5,831 nt of DNA, taken from NCBI GenBank assembly GCA_041486365.1, contig JBGPLH010000214.1, positions 1 to 5,831 on the forward strand, written 5' to 3'. Numbering within the stretch: position 1 is the stretch's first letter; every line of letters begins with the position of its first letter. This DNA comes from JBGPLH01 sp041486365 [NCBI: Thermodesulfobacteriota bacterium]. Lineage in GTDB: Bacteria > JAUYMQ01. The notes beneath the pieces are model-generated. The model was given only the letters and a program-made list of their open reading frames with translations, made no database searches and had not been told where the DNA came from. Shown here in pieces: positions 5,692 through 5,831 of the stretch. The position numbers and the translations under genes were made by a program.

Positions 5692-5831
5692 CTATTTCCG
5701 CACCACGATCTCACGCATGTTATTGGCGAGCATGATGAAGTGCAGCACGCGGTGGGGAACGAAGGCGTCGAGGATCTCCCGGTTGCGCAGGCGCGAGGCC
5801 AGGAGCTTGATGCCCGGCTCGCGGCCGATCG
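5692..5831 (-). CDS. unidentified protein, C-terminal 45 residues (5' end outside window)
   Basis: Reading the minus strand from the right edge (two bases of a partial codon, then ATC GGC CGC), one frame stays open for 45 codons to a TAG at 5692-5694. Nearly every codon ends in G or C, as in the neighbouring genes, which argues for real coding. The tail reads REPGIKLLASRLRNREILDA, then FVPHRVLHFIMLANNMREIV and VRK. It is basic and amphipathic, with a hydrophobic patch (VLHFIMLANN) near the end. I do not recognise the family. It ends 71 bp before the hydratase gene on the same strand with no evident promoter or terminator between them, so the two are probably co-transcribed and this protein may also work on acyl-CoA or lipid substrates; that is inference from context only. 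Confidence 0.7.
   Translation of the reverse strand, partial: IGREPGIKLLASRLRNREILDAFVPHRVLHFIMLANNMREIVVRK

Overview
This GC-rich window (third codon positions almost all G or C) looks like chromosomal DNA of a GC-rich bacterium, with housekeeping and envelope genes packed closely together. It contains no mobile element, CRISPR array, rRNA or tRNA that I can recognise. The lineage cannot be fixed from the sequence. The mix of an enterobacterial-like PEP carboxylase, a HEAT-repeat/PDZ envelope protein and a eukaryote-type (MFE-2-like) hydratase would suit phyla such as Myxococcota, Gemmatimonadota, Acidobacteriota or Eisenbacteria; this is inference only.

Layout, left to right. (1) The 3' end of a FetB/UPF0014-type ABC transporter permease (plus strand, cut by the left edge). 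(2) A 105-bp intergenic gap with a possible -10 element and a Shine-Dalgarno site. (3) A complete phosphoenolpyruvate carboxylase gene, ppc, with all the catalytic and aspartate-effector residues I could place. (4) After 23 bp, on the same strand and with its own ribosome site, a 470-residue protein with an N-terminal signal or anchor, a low-complexity linker, about seven HEAT repeats and a C-terminal PDZ-like domain. (5) Convergent to it, with only 8 bp between the stop codons, a minus-strand MaoC-type (R)-specific enoyl-CoA hydratase. (6) Upstream of the hydratase on the minus strand, the last 45 codons of an unrecognised gene cut by the right edge.

Functionally, ppc makes oxaloacetate from PEP and bicarbonate (anaplerosis). 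Its spacing suggests co-transcription with the HEAT/PDZ gene, whose role is unknown. The minus-strand pair is probably a separate operon in acyl-CoA metabolism. The two converging units meet at a perfect 18-bp palindrome that forms the last codons of the HEAT/PDZ gene and lies just downstream of the hydratase stop. It is the most distinctive non-coding signal here. Nothing in the window clearly shows a new multi-gene system; the least ordinary items are the HEAT/PDZ protein, its apparently rearranged PDZ domain and the palindrome at the convergent junction.
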